Shown piece by piece: positions 19,678 through 30,964 of a DNA stretch of 47,830 nt; position 1 is the first letter of the stretch, and every line of letters starts with the position of its first letter. Source of the DNA: Mucidula mucida (Eukaryota > Basidiomycota > Agaricomycetes > Agaricales > Physalacriaceae). The notes beneath the pieces are model-generated. The model made no database searches. It was not told the origin of the DNA and was given only the letters and a program-made list of their open reading frames with translations. Location of the stretch: positions 1 to 47,830 of the forward strand of contig JADNYV010000271.1 in NCBI GenBank assembly GCA_015501055.1. Direction: 5' to 3'. The translations under genes and the position numbers were made by a program.

Positions 19678-22506
19678 CTAATCTGCGCCGTTTTTGATAT
19701 GCCACATGAAATGGAACATCGACCTAAACAGTGTACATCTAGCGAACACGATACTGTAAGGAATTTGAAGACGCACTGCATCAATGAGTTCAAGACTGTT
19801 ACTCTGTAGACGTTCAATATGTCCCGCCAGAAAATCCCTATAACATTTGACGTGCAACTTGATGTCAGCGATTTGTGCAGGTGTATACACTATCATCCTC
19901 TCACTGTCGAAGTCGAAAAACTCGTATTCGATTGGGTCTATCATGTTTGAGAATGCTTCAAGGCTTGCCAGTGCTGTTTTCCAGCGGGCCTGCGCCTCTT
20001 CGGGGCCAAGGGGACACAATTTGATAATCCTGGTCAGGAGGCTCGTCACGACATCGCGAGTCGCTTGAACAGACCCAAATTGCCCGGTGACAATGAGTAG
20101 CGCCGTATACAGATTAGGTGAATGATACAGATATTCTGCGTATGGGCCAACAAACGTCATGTTGTCCTTGGCGCGCAGTAGACCCTGAACATATGCCGCA
20201 ACAATAGAGATATTGTTGGAAAAGAGAAATTTTGTAGCTCCAAGGAATGCGAAGGCGTCAACCTCAAGAAAGGTGGAATAAGTTGTGTCGACGTCTGAGA
20301 TGCACCAATGTTCAGAAATGATTCGGGAGACTACTAGAGAAGAGAGCTTCAGCGAGTTGGACATGCAATCCACGGAGTTTGGATGCAGCCCCAATCTTAT
20401 GAGACTGTTAATGACATCTTCTGAGATGGGCCATCGATGAAGATGGGGCAAAGGTCCGCGACCAGGCTGATTGCTGTTAGGCCTCATAAAACCTAAAGTG
20501 AACAGGGTTCGCTCGCGGATACGCCAGAGACTGTCGTTTTTATGATGGTCCGCGCGATCAGCGAATAAGTCTGAAGAGAGGATGCGATGAATCACATCCT
20601 TAAAGGCCGTGCTGTCCTCTAGAGACAGGCTGCGTTTCGACAGGATTGCGCGCATATTCCGAAGTGCATCGGTGAACAAGGTGCTGCATGTGTCGCAGGT
20701 TGAAACCTCCTCAGCTAGCCGTGTTTTAGGATCGGAGGAGAGCAGATGATCGAGAACGGAAGTAATAACTCGCGTGTGTACGTCGGATGCTGGAAACTGC
20801 ACAAGGATTGTTGTGTCGGATGCTGGAAACTGCGCAAGGATTGTTGTGTCAATTCGCGCTTGAATGGATGGAAGTATCTCTGGGAACGTGAACACTCCAG
20901 TCCGTTCAATCCGAAAATCTGTAGATCGTGGCAGGCCATCATTCGAGTTACACCACATATAGTGACTCCACAGATAGGAAGCACAAAAGCTTTCGGAATC
21001 GGGACTGTGTTCCGCGTGCAGCGTACACATCGAGGCAAGGTCGACACGATCAAAAAAGTCCTGCCAGGTGTACTGAGGAAGCTGGCATTCATCCATTATC
21101 ACTCGTGAAATCATTTTCGCCGGGGAAGGCCAATTCAGTGGATGATCTACTATCCCGCCATGCATCTCCAGCAGTGAAATAACCAACGTGGACAAAAAAT
21201 TATAGTCATTCTGGTAAAAGCCGCTTGGAACCAGACGAGATGTCAAGGGCGCCTCGGAAGCAAGGATAGGTGGGGTGGCAAGACGGCGCTGAACCTGAAG
21301 GAGACGGTTGACTCTGTTCTCCTGACCAGCTCTTGGTTGGTGAAAATAGTTGATAGGCATCAAGCTCTCTTTCAAGAGTCTGTGATGCTGCTCCCATACA
21401 GTACGCTCAGAATTAAGGACACGTTTAAGTGCAGAGACGCTTTTGGGCGGCACGCTTCCCATGGCTTCAATTACAAGTGCCCGGACAGTGGCATTGGACG
21501 AAGTGCGTAAAAGCCACAATATGGCATCTCCATCGAGGGAATCGATTTGATTCTCTATCGTGCGCTGTTCAACAGCATACAGGGTGGACTCAGATGGACT
21601 GTTATTGGGGAAGAACTGGTGCAAAACAGAGTACAAGATGCTGGAAAGAGGCGTCCGATACGGGCAGGATGGATCAATGGTGGACAGTATTACCGTTGCG
21701 GCGTATGCAAGGAAGGTGAGGATGGTGAGAGTAGCAATAGTGATTGCAAGAGAGGACACAAAAGCGAACAGGAAGACGACGAGACCGACGAGGAACATGA
21801 CTAGACCGATGTGTAGGAGGAAGGGAAGAACACCAATGATGACGGGAATGGACCATTTCTGGAAATTGGTGTAGCGAAACTGGCGGATGCGAACATGGTC
21901 AAGTGCAGTGCCAGAACCCGGGGGTTTCGAGACATAATACGAAACCCATTGCTTTGCGAGTACGGCCATCAAAGCTGCGATAAGACTAACTGTCAGGCTG
22001 GTGAACCAGAGCCCGTTCACGCAGACGTCAGTTAGAGATGGAGAGAAAGAGGCGGTGGGAGTCCAAGATGAAGGCTGTACGGATGCACCGTCAGAGCCAT
22101 TCAAAGCCGCCCGCTGCAGCTGAACCATCTCGAACATCAGCGCGGCAGTTACGGGGACGTAGTCCATCTGCAGGCTTTGAGATGTCATGGCAACAAAACC
22201 AGCAACGACCGCAGAAAAAAGACCAGACTGTGCGCACTCTACTTGAGTCTGGAGCAACGTAGAATTTATTGAGGACGTACGAAAACAAGGAGCACATCCG
22301 CATTCTCAGTCAACTCTTTGGTCATCGCGTTGTCCAGAATTTGAGCTTCGTTCATGTAGACCTGCCAGAGTTTGGCGTTAGGACTACATTCCTCACCAAA
22401 AGCATCCTCGGGAATATTGTCATATGCATCTGGGTGCGTCGGGCATGTCAGCATTACGCTCTTGTCGAAAGTGGCCGTACTCGCCGTGCTGAGTTACACC
22501 AGCCAT
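19678..22506 (-). CDS. DUF6535 membrane protein, full length
   Basis: A basidiomycete-specific family of unknown function. Three exons (22485-22506, 22281-22429, 19678-22227) give 906 residues. The conserved N-terminal domain reads AYDNIPEDAFGEECSPNAKLW, NADVLLVF, SGLFSAVVAGFVAMTSQSLQ, LVQLQRAALNGSD-type sequence, VNGLWFTSLTVSLIAALMAV (TM1), AKQWVSYYVSKP, then two or three hydrophobic segments (VIIGVLPFLLHIGLVMFLVG; SSLAITIATLTILTFLAYAA) and CPYRTPLSSILY. About 650 residues of alpha-helical cytoplasmic-type sequence follow. Intron 1 has a GC donor (GCGAGT), where the truncated copy at 3026 has GT. The gene is intact, and its first third is duplicated at 3026-3501. It shares a 132-bp intergenic region with DCTN5 copy B. 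Confidence 0.88.
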
Positions 22507-23438
22507 GGTGGGCAGTTTTCAAGCCCGGTGTCGAATGCACGACAAACAGCTCATGCAGCATCCTCGACAGGCAGAATGGAAGCTTACGCCTTGTGGTGGT
22601 ACGAAAGATACCGGCAGGGTCAGTCTGCAACCACCACCATGTCCCTCGAGCCGCCCATCTACTACTCCAAATCCGAGTTTATCGAGACAGTGCGGCTGCC
22701 TTGCTGATAGTCAACGCGTACAACGACCGACGCGCTCTTCTAGGACACGGGAAACAAGGTGTCGCGTCGAGCGACCATTGCTGGGCCGCAGAATATCATC
22801 CTTGGCGGCAAGACTATTATCTCGAGCTCGGCGATTATCAGAGGCGATCTCAGACGTTCTGGGCCAGGCCATGCTGTGGTTATATCGTTGGGAAGGTATT
22901 GCTTGGTGGGCGAGGGATGTGTGATGCGGTACGCCGTCAAACCTTTCATTGGAGTTTTTATCAACAACTTGCATTTTCAGTCCTCCTTATAAAACGTACC
23001 GCGGCGCCTTCAATTACTACCCAATGAAAGTCGGCGACCATGTCCACATTGGTAAAGACTCGGTCGTTGAAGCAGCAACGATAGGGAACCATGTCGAAAT
23101 AGGCAAGGGGTGTGTCATTGTAAGGCTTCCGCTTTCTCCTCGTACTTCCTTTGTCTTGAACGAATTTAGGGCAAGTTTGTGATAATCAAGGACTGTGCAA
23201 AGATTGCAGACAACACTGTTGTTCCCGCCAATACAGTCGTCCCAGCACTTGCGCTTTTCGCTGGATCACCGGGTACCGCAAGCTTTGTTACTATCAGTTA
23301 CACATAGCTTATGTCGGTTTGATAGCTCAATTCGTCGAGGATTTACCCGAGTCGACACAGGAACTTGTGGAGAGCCACACCAAACAATATTACATGCGCT
23401 TCCAGCCTCTCGATCCTGCTCGAGGACGACCGACATGA
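22037..23438. repeat. Inverted segmental duplication, arm B
   Basis: Mirror image of arm A (about 1977-3501). It contains the 5' part of the intact DUF6535 gene and the whole of DCTN5 copy B. Because DUF6535 is complete only here, this arm is probably the parental one. Confidence 0.9.
22639..23438 (+). CDS. DCTN5: Dynactin subunit 5 (p25), copy B
   Basis: Five exons (22639-22689, 22744-22928, 22981-23119, 23170-23272, 23308-23438) with the same phases as copy A give 202 residues, again starting MSLEPPIYYSKSEFIET and containing the beta-helix repeats (ILGGKTIISSSAIIRGDLRR; HVHIGKDSVVEAATIG). The 35-bp last intron is conserved. Differences from copy A are mostly silent or intronic; the last exon has Ile for Lys after GL and ends GRPT rather than GRQT. 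Both copies look functional, so this haploid sequence encodes p25 twice. Gene order and spacing to DUF6535 match arm A in reverse. Confidence 0.93.
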
Positions 23439-24725
23439 CGACGTCGCTCCGGGCACATTTTTTGACTTGATCCTACTCTATGTACACTATAGCACCTCTG
23501 CCATTCACTGTCGTAATATCTTGGGGCTAACCCTCCTCAACCCTTCCTTCACTCGTCATTGTCAACATATCTCCTACATGGTACTGAAGGTGGTTCGCCT
23601 CGCCTTATTGACCTTTATTCCCTAGACTCTGAAGAGCACTGATCTCGGAACCCGAATGTTAACACCCGCGCTACAGACGACCAGAGTCCGACAATGCACC
23701 AGGATTTGCTCTTCATTGTAATATCTTCTTGCTCGTCTGTCGAGCAAGGCCAACGCTTTCACGTTCAATGATGATACATTCAAGTGGATTCTGCGACAGA
23801 CCACAGCTCATTTAATGTCTTCAACGCTCGTATACTTCAGAACTGATCTTAGCATGAGCCTTTCGTGCACGCTAAGATCACGCAGGCATGCCGGAGTAGA
23901 GTCGTTCTGCGTCGCCATTGTCATCTCGAGGTGCGTGGGTCCAACAGTGAGATTGAACATTTACATGCGTTTCTTCTGTGACGTGTGCTGCACTCAGCAT
24001 CTTTTCGTTTCAAAAGAAGTTGACTTCGTCAGAAACTTTGCCTCTCGCGCCTTAACAAGTTCTGATGTATCCGGCTTATATATCTTGTCTACAGGCCATT
24101 TGTGGATCAAATAGTTATACGGAAGGCATCGCACGTCGGCGGGATGTGCCTCGAATTTCTAAATGATTATGCAATCCCGCCCATCCCGCCTTTCAATTCG
24201 GCACTGTTGCGTACCGTTCATACGGTCCGGTGTGGAATCCGTGGCCATTCAGTGGGCATGAGTACAACGCATCCGATTGGCTCACTTTGTCTTGCTCATC
24301 TACATATGCTTCGGGCTTATCTTTGTGCGCAACCCTCACGGTCCTGTCGGTTAGGCTGAATGGGGTGATATTTGACGCCGAGTGAGCAATAAGCGCTGCT
24401 ACTATATAGAGGATTTTCCCTCTCCCGGGGTGGATCACACTGTCAGCTTGGGTGGGTCTCAAGTGCATGTTCCCCACAGACCGTGGCCGAAACCTGGTCT
24501 GCTAATTTGGTATCGCGCATACAACATACAGGAGCTGATGGATGGTGTTGAATTGGTGCGGAAAGCCGTTAAGAGGTCCTTGTGGCACGAGAGCAGGAGC
24601 GAGATGACTCACCGTCACGGCGTGACGATAGATCCGTACCTATTTCAGCACCCTATCAATCTCTCTTTAGAATACCCACTACGAACGCACCCATATACCT
24701 CGCCGGTCCTTAATTGCCCTTCGCC
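23439..24725. other. Spacer between DCTN5-B and NMNAT
   Basis: About 1.3 kb. ORFs at 23622-23804 (minus) and 23815-24114 (plus) are short and show no domain I recognise. The sequence beyond the DCTN5 stop is not shared with arm A. I see no terminal repeats. Confidence 0.4.
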
Positions 24726-25816
24726 ATGACCTCAATGCGCACCGAGGACGAGCAGTCATTCACTAATCCGCCAAATTACTCGTTCCCGCATCACCGACTC
24801 AATGCTGTCCTAAGGGACTCACAGAAGACACCCATAGTCCTCGTCGCCTGCGGTTCATTTAGCCCTGTCACCTATCTTCATCTGCGCATGTTCGAGATGG
24901 CCAAGGACTACATCCGACAAAACACCGACTTTGAGATTGTCGGTGGCTATCTCAGTCCAGTCAGTGACATGTACAAGAAGGCTGGCCTGTTGAGTGCCCA
25001 GCACCGGTGAGCATTTTTTTCTTTATTATCTCTGATGGCGACCGCACATCATCCCGTTGCCATTTTCCGAAAGAACTGAACGCGGAATCATACCTCGGCT
25101 AGATGACGTGCTGATTGCGGCCATCCCGAAATTTACGCAGCGTGCTCATGTAAAATTTGTAGGGTGTCAATGTGCTCTCTGGCAGCAGAGGATACATCGT
25201 CATGGCTGATGATAGACTCGTGGGAGGCGTTCCAGTCATACCAGAGAACAGCGGTTGTGCTTGACCACTTTGATCATGAAATAAACACCCTCCGGGGAGG
25301 CGTGAGGACGGAGGACGGGGAGCAGCGAAATGTGCGCGTGATGCTATTGGCGGGTTCTGATCTCATCGGCACGATGAGCGAGCCAGGCGTCTGGAGTTAC
25401 CAAGATGCAAGTTCACATTTATGCACGCCTGAATTTGCTAACGAGTTTTGCAGTTGGATCACATCTTGGGCCGCTATGGCTGCTTCATTGTAGAACGCGC
25501 TGGGACTGATATGGACCAAGCAACCGACAGCCTTGCTCGGTGGCGCCACAACATCTATCTCATCCCGCAGTTGATACAAAATGACGTCTCCAGCACCAAG
25601 GTAAAATGCTGAACAATGATTTGCATTCAGAAAGCTAATTTCACATTCTAGGTTCGACTTTTCATTCGTCGGGGCCTGTCAGTGCGATACCTGTTGCCAA
25701 CACCGGTAGTCGATTACATTGAACAACATGGGCTGTATCAGGAGGAAGGCACTCCGTCGGACAAGGGCAAGGAGCGTGACCAGGCGGGAGGATCGAGGAG
25801 GGAGATCCGTGCATAG
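24726..25816 (+). CDS. Nicotinamide-nucleotide adenylyltransferase (NMNAT)
   Basis: Makes NAD+ (or its deamido form) from NMN or nicotinate mononucleotide and ATP. Four exons (24726-25006, 25163-25406, 25454-25600, 25652-25816) give 278 residues. The nucleotidyltransferase motif VACGSFSPVTYLHLRMFEMA (about 39-58) is present, followed by EIVGGYLSPVSDMYKKAGL, EDTSSWLMIDSWEA, VMLLAGSDLIGTM, LDHILGRYGCFIVERAGTD, and the second ATP-binding motif SSTKVRLFIRRGLSVRYL. Intron 1 is unusually long for this window (156 bp), and intron 2 uses a GC donor (GCAAGT). The Lys/Glu-rich C-terminus is variable in the family. Intact; cytosolic or nuclear location expected. Confidence 0.93.
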
Positions 25817-26316
25817 CAATAACCAAGAAACCTGTATCATGAGACCGCGGAGGTACGCTCCCCGCCCCCTTTCCTACCCCACGACACGTCTAATTCTTGG
25901 GGTATTAGGAGCATCTCATTCCTGGGCTGCGAGGGTCTATGATGAAGCTGTAACATCTGTATTATTCCTTTGACTATCGCCCAAATACCTGTGGACGCTC
26001 GATACTTTATGTTGTATTTTTGGCGCGTTTCGGTATGACTCACTATGTAACGTAGGTCGCGCATGGCTGTGTGTACGGGTTTGCTTACTACTCTACTAGT
26101 ACTAGGCAAAGCGGAATGTAACACGCCGGGGCTCAACGTACAACGCGGAATACATTTCTGCGGTCGACTTAGCGCTGCCGCGTCTACTCAACTGGTGACC
26201 GGTCTACTCAGCCAGATTTGGTGTACCACACGCCTCCTCTGGAAGTAATTTTCAACCTGCCTCGACAGCTGAAGGATGACATCCAGTGATTATCGCTCCA
26301 ATTACTGAGTTCTGAA

Positions 26317-26900
26317 TCATGCGTGTGCCCAGTTACGCACTGCAGAACCGTTGACGGTTTGAACGCCACTAGCGAATCTTGCGTCTCGGGACAGTGGTGG
26401 GTCACGAAACCTGGTCCTGTCATGGAGATTAGCATCCGCAAGTGGATAACCGCTGCAACACCCTTGAATGAGCAGTGACGCGAGGCACACAACACAACGA
26501 ACCCGCTGTTTATAGCCTACATTCGAACAGACATCAAGGACCAGTGCTACGTTTTCCTTGCAATCTACCAGGATAGCGTGACTCTCTGTCTCTACCTCAG
26601 ACGCGCAGAATCGACAATCTCCACTTCCGTGGTATTTTCTTTCGTCTCTGACCCTCACCACGCCGCAAAGCCTCCATTGCAAGGTTGCGGTCTGCGAAGA
26701 CAAGAAGAGTCAACGCTGCCGATGCTCGAACGTCTTGAATTGCATGTAGTCCCGGAACTCCAAAGGCCGTCCCTTCGAGTCCACCATTGCCATCCTTTTA
26801 CGACCTTTTTCACTTTGTGCACTCGCCACGCACATACTCCTCATATGACAGGCGCAACCTATCCTGGACCATATTATGCCCAGGTAGGACTGGCGAGGTC
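26317..26900 (-). pseudogene. Reverse-transcriptase C-terminal relic (non-LTR type)
   Basis: The minus strand reads CRFCASEVETESHAIL, matching the CxFC...VExxxH...C zinc-knuckle-like element found after the reverse transcriptase/RNase H of fungal non-LTR retrotransposons. Upstream in another frame, SAALTLLVFADRNLAMEALR resembles the conserved stretch before that motif. Frames are broken and the catalytic domains are absent. It is a decayed fragment. Confidence 0.55.
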
Positions 26901-27947
26901 AATACCGCTCCAATTCGTCAACTTTGAACAAGGTCGTTCTTGACCAATGACGATATTTCGGGTTTCCACCACCTATCCGTTACTGCCAAGCTAAGTGGCG
27001 ACGTGCACGATGCGTAGAGAAGAGAGAAACCGGTATCAGTGATACCGGGTGGTTAGGCCGGTGAGGCCCCAGCTGGGGAAAGGACCGCAGGCGAAACGAT
27101 TTCCGCCACACCAGGGTGTGGAGCGGAAACCAAACCACGTCGGGCAGCCGAATCTATCTACATGATCGGCAGTGGTTAGACTTGGGCTGGCAGAGTCTCC
27201 ATTAGGCGTCAGCTTTTTCTTTTGGATCTGGATGGCGTGCTGCCTTACCAATGACTACTCGTTCGGTCTTTGACTCTCGAGTCACCGAAGCACTACTATT
27301 AGGCTCAACAAGGCAGCCAACTTCTGCTTTGAGATTGCGAGCGCGTGTAAATAGTCTTCTGGTGTCTCCCGGCGACCGCCGTGACTGTTCGTTCCGAGTC
27401 TAGCTATAGCATTCTTGCTGTCTAGTGCTACTCCTGCCGAAGCACGTCCGAGGTTCTTTTGCCCTAATTTGAGTCATACTTTAGACCTCATGGCTAATCT
27501 GACAGATCAAACGGAAGACAGAGCCTTCGTCCTCTATTCACTACACACCGTAAACACTTCATTTCCGTGTCCGGCACCACCCTTCGGGGAGAGACATCCC
27601 CCATCAGCAATGGCTTATCCCGACGTGAAGTCTCACGACTACTTTGCATCTCTGTCGCTATTGCACGTTCTTCTCTCTCAGCCCTTCTTGGATAGTCTTC
27701 TATCTTGTGCTAAGGCGGCTTTACGAGCACGAAAGGCAATGAGAGTGCATGATCAGTACCGTAATGGCCTGTCAGATGGCGGTCTTCACACGGTTCCTGT
27801 GTCTTCTTTCCCTGGTTTAAAAAAATCTGCACCATCTCCACCGGTCTATCAAACACCGCTGGACTGGGATCCTAGTTCTTAAAGGAAGTGGAGCCGGACT
27901 ACCTATCGATAGCATCCTCCCCATCGTTCTCGAACAGCTTAAACACT
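26901..27947. other. Spacer upstream of the first MFS gene
   Basis: About 1 kb. A 155-codon ORF at 27415-27882 (plus) has no domain and ends just before the transporter; it more likely reflects 5' leader or promoter sequence. A GC-rich stretch at 27040-27130 has short inverted repeats (CCACACCAGGGTGTGG near 27107). Confidence 0.4.
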
Positions 27948-30108
27948 ATGTTGACAGCATCTACCGCGTCTAACGACCAGAAGGGCTCTCTGTCGCCCGA
28001 AACTTCGTCGAATACATCGCTTGATGTCGAAGTGAATGGTACTGCCTCCGAGGACGCTGCGTTTGAACGCCGCACGATGTGTGTGGCCAGCTCATCACCG
28101 ACTTCTCGAATCACATCAACTGATCGTTTCTGACAGTCGACGTGTCGACCTGCGTCTCCTGCCACTGCTTGGGCTCTTGTACGCCCTGGCTCTCATCGAC
28201 CGAACGAACCTCGGGATTGCGCGGGTAACGGGACTGGATCACGATCTGGTTGGTTCTCTTCCCTTACGCCAGTTTCTTCGACGTGATTTGTGATTTCCCG
28301 CGCAGAAGCTGAGTGTTGGCGCGCGGTACAGCATCGTCTCGTGCATCTATTTCGTGCCGTACATTCTCTTGTATGTTAATCTTATCTTCCCGCCGATCCC
28401 GCTGATTGGCTTCATTCATTTGAAGGGAGCTACCTAGTAACGTCGCTCTGAGGAAGGTGGGCGCTCGGAATCTTCTGACCTTCTGCGTGATTGCATGGGG
28501 CGCGGTGCAGTTGGGAATGGGATTCGCGCCCACCTGGGGAGTCTTGGCGTTTTGTCGCGTCCTTCTGGGAGCCTTCGAGGTCCGCATATGTTCCTACTCC
28601 CGCCTTCAGTTCCCCTCCCGCTGATTGCCATGCCTAGGCTGGCTTTTTCCCGGCGCTTGTCTTCATCATTACGACTTGGTTGGCCTTTTTCTTCACCGTC
28701 GCGCGCGTTTGGGGTGCTGATGGTATCTTTTCAAAGGTACAAACGCCATGAGGTCCAGACGAGGTGATTTCAGAAATGTATTCCGCATTGACAAGCGGGT
28801 CTGATGCACGACATGGTTTCAATAGATTGGCGACTATGTATATGACTTCCATTCTCGCCGGGGGCTTCAGCGCCATCTTTGCATATGCTTTAAGTCTTCT
28901 CGCAGGGAAGAGTGGGTTGAACGGCTGGTCTTGGATCTTCGTAAGTGTATAGTTTCTTTTCACAAAAAACAGGCTGCTTACCTATTTGTTGGTAGATTAT
29001 CGAAGGCGCCTTGACCATCTTGTTTGGGATCATCGCCTGGGGTTATCTCCCTGATTTCCCAGACAGAAACGACTTCCTTTCAGCGGAACAGACCGCTCTG
29101 GTCCTGAGACGCGTAGAACAAGACCGAGGAGATGCGCTTCCCGACACCTTGACGCGGGAAAAGCTAGTTATGCATCTTATGGACTGGAAGCTCTGGAGTT
29201 ACGGTGACTATTCAAGATATCGGCGCTCTATATGCCAACTGAACGCGCTTTCAGCGATCATGTATATGTGTGCCACGATTCCGGCATATGCTATAGGGTA
29301 CGCAGAGTCTTCTGTCAGCGCTCCGTTTGCCGATGATGCATCAGCTTCTTCATTACCTCGATCATTGCCAGTATGGGATGGGGTATTGAGATGGTCCTCC
29401 TTCTGGTATGTGTTCTTGTACTCCTAGGCGTGAGCACGGAACTGATGCTGCTTATAATAGTGCGCCCCTCCGTACATATTTGCTGTAAGTGTTGATCGGG
29501 CTAGCGCCACACTTTTTGATGATCCTCGCTGTTAGGCATTGAGTGTACTGTTATTTGCATGGCTGTCCGACAAATATCAGACGAGGGCGGCGTTCTTAGC
29601 TGTGCAAACACTCATGACCATTGTGGGTCTGGCTCTGACTGGATACGTCAAGGCTCCAGGCTGGCGTTACGCTGGTTAGTTCCTTTCGTGGACGCGTTTT
29701 CGCATTTCTGAAGATTTGACAGGTATCTTCCTGGCCAACGCTGGGTCGGCAGGAGATATTCCAGGACTTCTTGCATATGTGCGTTGATCCACCTCCCTTG
29801 TTTTGTCCTCGTGTTCAATACTTCTTCAGTCTTCCAACAACATCCTCTCTCACTCGAAACGCGCAGTAACAACCGCTGTAGTCGTCAGTTTCGGCGGTAT
29901 TGGTGGCATAGTCGCCACGACCATATTCCGGCAACAAGACGCCCCCAGATATCTGCCGGGTATCGTCGCCTCAATATGTTGCCAGGTTGTTCTGTTGGTT
30001 TTACTCGGCATCACGTCTTTGCACTTGTGGCGCCAAAACGCGAAGATCTTGAAGCAGTGTCCAGCTGCGTCGACTGGCGTTCACCCCGGATTCTTGTACA
30101 CGTTGTAA
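27948..30108 (+). CDS. MFS transporter, DAL5/allantoate permease-like, copy 1
   Basis: A 12-TM plasma-membrane proton-coupled anion transporter of the ACS (DAL5) family. About 13 short introns splice into an intact protein from ATG 27948. Landmarks: a charged cytosolic N-terminus (SNTSLDVEVNGTASEDAAFE); RRVDLRLLPLLGLLYALALID (TM1); RTNLGIARVTGLDHDL; VGARYSIVSCIYFVPYIL; ELPSNVALRKVGARN; FCRVLLGAFEAGFFPALVFI; TTWYKRHEVQTR; LAGGFSAIFAYALSLL; GLNGWSWIFIIEGALTILFG; LPDFPDRNDFLSAEQ; CATIPAYAIGFFITSIIASM; and VTTAVVVSFGGIGGIVATTI with FRQQDAPRYLPG near the end. Family members carry allantoate, nicotinate, biotin, pantothenate and other anions; sequence alone does not give the substrate. A paralogue follows in tandem at 30965. 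Confidence 0.9.
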
Positions 30109-30964
30109 TTTTGTCCTACAGTTTTTCTTGATTGTATCTTGATTATCCTCGATCTGCCCAACTACTTACCTTAGTCTATGAGCGTCATTATCAATTCAAT
30201 GAGTGCTTTGAATTGTCTGTTGTGATTAACATGGCCTATTCGGTCATAATGAGGGTCTGGGGCTGGTGTCTGAAGTCCTTGCACATACAATGATTACCGG
30301 TGAAGCGCGTCTGGTCAGAAGGACGAAAGACGAAATACGGGCCCACGATACCAATGCTATGTTACTTATGAACAGATCCAGTGATCGGCGTGTTGACTAA
30401 AGGCCAAACTAGGACCACCATCTACGTCTCCGTTTGATCCACGAAATGCCTCGGCACGACTAGTCTCGACGCCTCGGGAAGTGGGCAGAGGAGTCATCCG
30501 TGGTTTATGATACCTTCCCCCGAATCCTCAATTCCAAATGCGACCGAATCGATCTCCTCATTTACGCCCTCCATTCTTCGCCTGGGACTCCGCCTGGAGA
30601 ACAGACAGGAGGCTCGGAATTTCAGACACCCGCCTATCCTCACTGGCAGCTACGTATGGAGATCGTTGACTTGATATCCGAGTCTAAGCACATCAGAAAT
30701 CGGTAAGTGTTCAGTAGCATCCGATACGTGCACTCTAATGCCTCCCGTGAACTTCTCGCCCTCTTAATCTTCCAGACACGGGGATCTAAATGACAAGCTC
30801 TCGGAGGATACTTATCTGTAATGCCGTGACTGCACCCAGTTCCTGACTTGTGTGCAGGGCGGAATTACCCAGGTATTCGGTGTTCGCTCTTGTTATAAGA
30901 CCTTCCTCATGGCCCGGATTTCTAGCGTGGCTGCTTTCACCCCTTCTTTCTACATACTCTCGCC
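30109..30964. other. Intergenic region between the two MFS genes
   Basis: About 860 bp. An open stretch at 30500-30706 (plus) has no recognised domain. The region presumably holds the terminator of the first and the promoter of the second transporter. Confidence 0.4.

Noticed and set aside
26317..26703. A 128-codon open frame as a host gene
   Set aside because: The CxFC...VExxxH...C pattern and the shifted upstream block fit a broken retrotransposon tail better than a host protein.
27415..27882. A 155-codon ORF as a gene
   Set aside because: No domain, low-complexity composition, and its position directly before the transporter start suggest leader or promoter sequence.
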